A DNA stretch of 9,031 nt from Actinomycetes bacterium (GTDB lineage Bacteria > Actinomycetota > Acidimicrobiia > Acidimicrobiales > CADCSY01), in the NCBI GenBank assembly GCA_025464025.1, contig JAODBP010000184.1, forward strand, positions 1-9,031, given 5' to 3'. Within the stretch, counting starts at the first letter, position 1; each line of letters opens with the position of its first letter. A model generated the notes under the pieces. The model saw only the letters and a program-made list of their open reading frames with translations, did no database searches and was not told where the DNA came from. Made by a program: the position numbers and the translations under genes. Positions 5,360-9,031 of the stretch are shown here, one piece after another.

Positions 5360-5376
5360 GTCCCGACCATCGGGAC
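5360..5376. promoter_or_regulatory. Palindrome at the predicted transcription start, possible operator
   Basis: GTCCCGA-CCA-TCGGGAC is a perfect seven-base inverted repeat with a three-base centre. It follows the TAGACT -10 box without a gap, where a repressor would block promoter escape, and it would also form a 5' hairpin in the mRNA ahead of the GGGAGG at 5384-5389. It is in the space between the divergent hydrolase and flippase-like genes, so could affect both. Confidence 0.45.
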
Positions 5377-5394
5377 TCGCGCAGGGAGGTGACG

Positions 5395-6375
5395 GTGGCC
5401 GACCGGCGATCCCTCGGTCTGTGGTTCCGCACCGTGGCCAGCCTGGCGATGCTGGGCCTCCTGCTGCCCCGCGTGCACCTCGACACGATCGTGCCCAAGT
5501 GGGACGCCGAAACCGGGTTGTGGCTGGCCGCCGCCGCCCTGGCCACCGGCGCCGGCGTCGTCGCCTCGGCCCTGCGGTGGCAGGCCGTGCTCGCCGGCCT
5601 CGACATCCACGTGCGGGCCCGGACCCTCCTCCACCACTACCTGGCCGGCCTCTTCGTGGGGAACTTCCTGCCCTCCACCATCGGAGGCGACGTGCTCCGC
5701 GTGCGACGGGTGGCGCTCGAGACCGGCGAGGGCGCCGACACGTTCGCCTCGGTCGTCCTCGAACGGCTCACCGGGATGCTGGTGCTGCCGGTGATCACGC
5801 TCGTCGCCCTGGGCCTCAACCCCGGGCTCCGCCACGAGGGCACGGCATCGCTGGTGGCCTTCGCCATGAGCGTCACCGCCCTGGTCCTGCTCGTCGTCAT
5901 CCTCTGGATGGTGAGCCACCCCCGCATCGGCGGCCGGCTCACGGGCACGGGCAAGTGGCAGCAGTTCGCCGGCGCGGTGCACCTCGGGGCGGCCCGGTTC
6001 CGGCGCCACCCCCAGGCCGCGGTCGGGGTGCTGGTCGCCGCCTTCGCCTACCAGCTCCTGGTGGTGCTGGCCGCGTTCTGCGCCGCCCGCGCCGTCGACC
6101 TCGACCAGCTCGGCATCACCGCCTGCCTGGCGTTCATCCCGGCCGTGTCGATGGCCCAGACCGTGCCGATCTCGCTCGGCGGGCTCGGCATCCGGGAGGG
6201 CGCCCTGGTCCTGTTCCTCCACCCCCTCGGCGTCTCGACCGGGCGGGCCGTGGCCATCGGGCTGCTCGTCTACGGCCTCAACCTCGCCGTCAGCCTGTTC
6301 GGGGCCCCCTCGTTCGCGCTGGGCGGTCGACGTGCCAAGGTGGCGGGAGTGAGCGAGCTTGCGAGCGAACCATGA
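5395..6375 (+). CDS. Flippase-like membrane protein (LPG_synthase_TM / UPF0104 family)
   Basis: A 326-residue multi-pass membrane protein of the lysylphosphatidylglycerol-synthase transmembrane family (also called UPF0104, YbhN-like). Family marks are FLPSTIGGDVLRVRRV (91-106), SVVLERLTGM (119-128) and PISLGGLGIREG (258-269). The membrane part of MprF is related and moves lipids across the membrane; here there is no lysyltransferase domain, so lipid or lipid-linked substrate transport is only inferred. GTG at 5395 is preferred over GTG at 5389 because GGGAGG at 5384-5389 overlaps the latter and is five bases from the former. The last nine codons (after GGRRAKVA) run into a GAGCG-rich repeat, giving a C-terminal VSELASEP that is probably not conserved. 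A PAP2_3 gene and dxs follow on the same strand. Confidence 0.9.
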   Translation: MADRRSLGLWFRTVASLAMLGLLLPRVHLDTIVPKWDAETGLWLAAAALATGAGVVASALRWQAVLAGLDIHVRARTLLHHYLAGLFVGNFLPSTIGGDVLRVRRVALETGEGADTFASVVLERLTGMLVLPVITLVALGLNPGLRHEGTASLVAFAMSVTALVLLVVILWMVSHPRIGGRLTGTGKWQQFAGAVHLGAARFRRHPQAAVGVLVAAFAYQLLVVLAAFCAARAVDLDQLGITACLAFIPAVSMAQTVPISLGGLGIREGALVLFLHPLGVSTGRAVAIGLLVYGLNLAVSLFGAPSFALGGRRAKVAGVSELASEP

Positions 6376-6463
6376 GCGCAGGCGTTCCGAGCGGAGCGAG
6401 GGCTCATCGGTCCTCGCTTCGTCGCGCCGCGCCCGAGCGGTCCAGCAACCTCACGGTGGACCG
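6345..6463. repeat. GAGCG-rich REP-like intergenic repeat
   Basis: The stretch contains GAGCG four or more times, a GCGAGC direct repeat (6353-6358 and 6361-6366), an ATGAGC/GCTCAT inverted pair (6372-6377 and 6402-6407) and a strong hairpin (6391-6422). Similar GAGCGAGC-type sequences with hairpins are common between genes in Acidimicrobiia and related genomes, from memory. It covers the last codons of the flippase-like gene and most of the 88-base gap before the PAP2_3 gene. It encodes no separate product I can support. Confidence 0.5.
6391..6422. terminator. Hairpin after the flippase-like gene, possible attenuator or weak terminator
   Basis: GCGGAGCGAGG pairs with CCTCGCTTCGT over 11 positions, including two G-U pairs, around a ten-base loop. 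There is no T-tract after it, so it is not a classical intrinsic terminator. It may instead be part of a REP-like element that stabilises the upstream mRNA end or lowers read-through into the PAP2_3 gene. Confidence 0.35.
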
Positions 6464-7237
6464 ATGAGCGTGGAGACCGCCGTGGAGGCACCGGCGCGCC
6501 CGCGCCTGCGGTGGTGGCGCGAGGTCGCGATCATCGTCGTCTTCTACGGCGTCTACTCGCTCGTCCGGAACCAGTTCGGGTCGGCCGGCTCGCCGGTCGC
6601 GGCCCACCGCGAGGCCTTCCAGCACGCCCGCGACGTCATCCGCATCGAGCGGGCCGTCGGCCTCTTCCACGAGGAGAGCATCCAGCAGTGGTTCCTCGGC
6701 TGGCGGTCGTTCATCCAGTTCTGGAACCTCTTCTACGGCACGTTCCACTTCGTGGTCACCGCCGGCTGCCTGGTCTGGCTGTTCCGTCGGTTCCCCGAGC
6801 GCTACGTCCGGTGGCGCACGACGCTGGCCGTGACGACGGCGCTCGCCCTCTTCGGGTTCGCCCTGTTCCCGCTCCTGCCGCCCCGGCTCCTGCCCGAGCA
6901 CTACGGCTTCGTCGACACCCTCCAGAGCTACGGCGGGCTGTGGTCGTTCGACTCCGGCGCCATGTCGAAGGTCTCGAACCAGTACGCCGCCATGCCCAGC
7001 CTCCACTTCGCCTGGTCGACCTGGTGCGCCCTGGTGCTGGTGCCGACCGTGAAGCGCACGTGGGTGCGGGTGCTCGCCGCCTGCTACCCGCTCCTCACCG
7101 TGTTCGCCATCGTGGTGACGGCGAACCACTACTGGATCGACGCCGCCGGCGGGGCCGTGATCCTGGGCCTGGGGTCGCTCGCCGGGCTGCTGTGGGCCAA
7201 CCGGGCCCGGGTGGCCGAGGTGCTTGTCGAAACCTGA
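6464..7237 (+). CDS. PAP2_3-type membrane phosphatase/phosphotransferase
   Basis: A 257-residue multi-pass membrane protein of the PAP2 superfamily, closest in pattern to PAP2_3 (inositol phosphorylceramide synthase/Aur1-like) proteins. Marks are FPLLPPRLLPEHYGFVDTL, then YAAMPSLHFAWS with H181, and TANHYWIDAAGG with H222 and D226, the catalytic His/Asp pair. The usual KxxxxxxRP motif of classical PAP2 phosphatases is absent, as in this subgroup. It likely acts on a phospholipid or polyprenyl phosphate at the membrane; the substrate is unknown. ATG at 6464 is chosen, with GGTGGA at 6455-6460; an upstream TTG at 6359 would add 35 residues translated from the repeat element. It is 19 bases before dxs, probably co-transcribed with it in part. 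Confidence 0.88.
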   Translation: MSVETAVEAPARPRLRWWREVAIIVVFYGVYSLVRNQFGSAGSPVAAHREAFQHARDVIRIERAVGLFHEESIQQWFLGWRSFIQFWNLFYGTFHFVVTAGCLVWLFRRFPERYVRWRTTLAVTTALALFGFALFPLLPPRLLPEHYGFVDTLQSYGGLWSFDSGAMSKVSNQYAAMPSLHFAWSTWCALVLVPTVKRTWVRVLAACYPLLTVFAIVVTANHYWIDAAGGAVILGLGSLAGLLWANRARVAEVLVET

Positions 7238-7243
7238 CAGCGG

Positions 7244-7249
7244 TAGCGT
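7244..7249 (+). promoter_or_regulatory. Putative -10 box of dxs (leaderless)
   Basis: TAGCGT fits TANNNT and is seven bases before the ATG at 7257. The AGGGGG between them touches the start codon, too close to work as a Shine-Dalgarno sequence, which favours leaderless initiation. It lies in the 19-base gap after the PAP2_3 gene. Confidence 0.4.
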
Positions 7250-7256
7250 CAGGGGG

Positions 7257-9031
7257 ATGCCTCTCCTCGACACGATCAGCGGTCCGGCCGACCTGCGCTC
7301 GCTGTCCTACACGGAGCTCGACGAGCTGGCCGAGGAGATCCGCGGCTTCATCGTGCAGGCCGTCGCCCTCCACTCGACCGGCCACCTGGGTTCGAACCTC
7401 GGCGCCGTCGAGCTCACCCTGGCCCTGCACCGGGTGTTCGACACGCCGAACGACATCCTCCTGTGGGACACCGGCCACCAGGCCTACGTCCACAAGATCG
7501 TCACCGGTCGCCGCGACGACTTCGCCACGCTGCGCCAGCCGGGTGGCCTCTCGGGCTACCCGAGCCGGCAGGAGTCGGCCCACGACTGGATCGAGAACAG
7601 CCACGCCTCGACCGTGCTGAGCTACGCCCACGGCATCGCCACCGCGTCCGAGCTCCAGGGCCTGGGCCGCAAGGTCGTGGCCGTGATCGGTGACGGCTCG
7701 ATGACCGGGGGCATGGCGTTCGAGGGGCTCAACAACCTCGGCAACACCGGCCGGAAGGTCGTGATCGTGCTCAACGACAACGGCCGCTCGTACGCCCCGA
7801 CGTCGTCCAAGCTGGGCGAGAGCCTGGCCCGTCTCCGGGTCGACCCCCGGTTCGTCCGCAACCGGGCCCGGCTCGAGCGGGTCATCCAGTCACTGCCCCT
7901 GGGCGAGCGCCTGCACCGTGGCATCGAGTCGGCCGAGGCCGCCGTCCGCGAGATGTGGGAGCCGCCGGCCTTCTTCGAGCAGCTCGGCGTGCGCTACATC
8001 GGCCCGCTCGACGGCCACGACGTCGAGGGCCTCGAGTCGGCCCTCCGCAACGCGGCCGAGTGGGACGGCCCGATCGTGGTGCACGTCCTCACCCAGAAGG
8101 GTCGGGGCTACGCCCCGGCCGAGGAGGACGAGGAGAAGTGCCTCCACGACCTCTCCGGCAAGCTCGACCCGGTCACCGGCATCATCACCAAGTCGTCGAC
8201 GCCGTCCTACACAGGCGCCTTCACCGAGGCGCTGGTCGCCGCCGGTGAAGCCGACGAGCGGATCGTCGCCATCACCGCGGCGATGCCCGGCTCCACCGGG
8301 CTCATCCCGTTCCAGGAGCGGTTCCCCGACCGGTTCCTCGACGTGGGCATCGCCGAGCAGCACGCCGTCACCTCGGCCACCGGCATGGCGATGCTCGGGC
8401 TGCGGCCCGTCGTCGCCCTCTACTCGACGTTCCTCACCCGGGCGTTCGACCAGGTCGAGTTCGACGTCGGGCTCCACGGCCAGCCCGTCGTCTTCTGCCT
8501 CGACCGGGCCGGCATCACCGGCGACGACGGCGCCAGCCACCACGGCGTGCTCGACATGGCGCTGCTGTCGAAGGTGCCGGGCATGACGATCTTCGCCCCG
8601 TCCTCGTCGCAGGAGCTCGAGGTCATGTTCCGCGACGCCCTCGCCATCGAGACCGGCCCGTCGGCCATCCGCTGGCCCAAGACGGCGGCCCGTCAGGTGC
8701 CGGCCGACCAGGTCGGCTCCGGCCTCAAGGCTCGCAAGGTGCGCGAGGGCTCGGGCGACGTCTGCATCGTGGCCGTCGGCAAGCTCGTCGAGGACGCCGA
8801 GCAGGCCGCCGACCTCCTCGCCGACCAGGGCGTGTCGGCCACGGTCTGGGACGCCCGGGTCGTCAAGCCGCTCGACATCGACATGCTGGCCGACGCCGCC
8901 CGCCACGGCCTGGTCGTCACCGTCGAGGACGGCATCGTCGTCGGCGGGATCGGCATGCAGGTGGTCGAGGGCATCGCCGGCCTCAGCGAGAGCCGCCAGG
9001 CCCCGCGATCGGTCGTGCTCGGCACGCCGTC
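7257..9031 (+). CDS. dxs: 1-deoxy-D-xylulose-5-phosphate synthase (3' end outside the window)
   Basis: DXS condenses pyruvate and glyceraldehyde 3-phosphate, using thiamine diphosphate, to DXP, the first and rate-limiting step of the MEP isoprenoid pathway; DXP also feeds thiamine and pyridoxal synthesis. The frame is open without a stop to the window edge, giving 591 residues of a usual 620-640. Visible features are H43 in STGHLGSNLG, DTGHQAYVHK, ENSHAST, the thiamine-diphosphate motif GDGSMTGG from residue 145 ending at N173 in LNDNGRSYAP, the domain-II catalytic Glu367 in GIAEQHAVT, YSTFLTRAFDQ, DRAGITGDDGASHHG, and the start of the C-terminal transketolase domain (VVTVEDGIVVGGIG). NSHAST and NDNGRSYAP are the actinobacterial form. 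The ATG at 7257 is 19 bases after the PAP2_3 stop. The frame is intact throughout. Confidence 0.97.
   Translation, partial: MPLLDTISGPADLRSLSYTELDELAEEIRGFIVQAVALHSTGHLGSNLGAVELTLALHRVFDTPNDILLWDTGHQAYVHKIVTGRRDDFATLRQPGGLSGYPSRQESAHDWIENSHASTVLSYAHGIATASELQGLGRKVVAVIGDGSMTGGMAFEGLNNLGNTGRKVVIVLNDNGRSYAPTSSKLGESLARLRVDPRFVRNRARLERVIQSLPLGERLHRGIESAEAAVREMWEPPAFFEQLGVRYIGPLDGHDVEGLESALRNAAEWDGPIVVHVLTQKGRGYAPAEEDEEKCLHDLSGKLDPVTGIITKSSTPSYTGAFTEALVAAGEADERIVAITAAMPGSTGLIPFQERFPDRFLDVGIAEQHAVTSATGMAMLGLRPVVALYSTFLTRAFDQVEFDVGLHGQPVVFCLDRAGITGDDGASHHGVLDMALLSKVPGMTIFAPSSSQELEVMFRDALAIETGPSAIRWPKTAARQVPADQVGSGLKARKVREGSGDVCIVAVGKLVEDAEQAADLLADQGVSATVWDARVVKPLDIDMLADAARHGLVVTVEDGIVVGGIGMQVVEGIAGLSESRQAPRSVVLGTP

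Noticed and set aside
4993..6222. 409-codon minus-strand open frame opposite the flippase-like gene
   Set aside because: His/Gln/Glu/Gly-rich composition without motifs; the opposite strand encodes a clear membrane protein.
6359..6463. N-terminal extension of the PAP2_3 gene from an upstream TTG
   Set aside because: It is translated from the repeat element, overlaps the preceding gene, and lacks a ribosome-binding site; ATG 6464 has GGTGGA upstream.
7890..8906. 338-codon minus-strand open frame opposite dxs
   Set aside because: Asp/Val/Gly/Arg-rich shadow of dxs codons with no family motif.

Overview
The window is very GC-rich and densely coded, with high-GC codon use, GTG starts and actinobacterial protein families: a CIRCE-controlled FmdB/Ruc-type zinc protein, an F420-dependent luciferase-like oxidoreductase of the G6PDH family, and a DXS with the actinobacterial NSHAST and NDNGRSYAP motifs. 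I read it as chromosomal DNA of an actinobacterium, plausibly class Acidimicrobiia (Ilumatobacter/Iamia-like). The class is an inference; the phylum is fairly safe. I see no tRNA, rRNA, transposase, integrase, CRISPR array or phage gene, and no stretch over 100 bases without a gene.

Layout. Left (1-1771): plsY on the minus strand diverges from a small FmdB/Ruc-type zinc-ribbon gene with a textbook CIRCE operator at 641-667. A SAF/CpaB-like membrane protein gene follows in the same direction. Centre (1746-5311): uppP (minus) runs into the SAF gene with a 26-base tail overlap and diverges from an F420-type oxidoreductase gene (plus). A BON-domain protein gene and a FlK-like hot-dog thioesterase gene (both plus) come next. 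An alpha/beta-hydrolase gene (minus) meets the thioesterase gene tail to tail, so that both TAG stops share one CTAG. Right (5395-9031): three plus-strand genes, an LPG-synthase-TM/UPF0104 flippase-like membrane protein, a PAP2_3 membrane phosphatase/phosphotransferase, and dxs, which runs off the right edge (591 codons visible).

How the genes fit together. Much of the window concerns membrane lipids and isoprenoid carriers: PlsY starts phospholipid synthesis, DXS makes isoprenoid precursors, UppP recycles the undecaprenyl carrier, and the flippase-like and PAP2_3 proteins probably act on lipid or lipid-linked substrates. The rest is stress-related (Ruc-like chaperone under HrcA control) or general accessory metabolism (F420 oxidoreductase, thioesterase, hydrolase).

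The most informative non-coding signals are the CIRCE operator; TANNNT -10 boxes placed 6-8 bases before the start codons of plsY, uppP, the thioesterase gene and dxs, suggesting leaderless mRNAs; two short inverted repeats with the same TCCCGA/TCGGGA arms upstream of the BON and flippase-like genes; and a GAGCG-rich, REP-like repeat after the flippase-like gene that also encodes its last residues. I found no convincing wholly new system; most of the window is ordinary actinobacterial chromosome.
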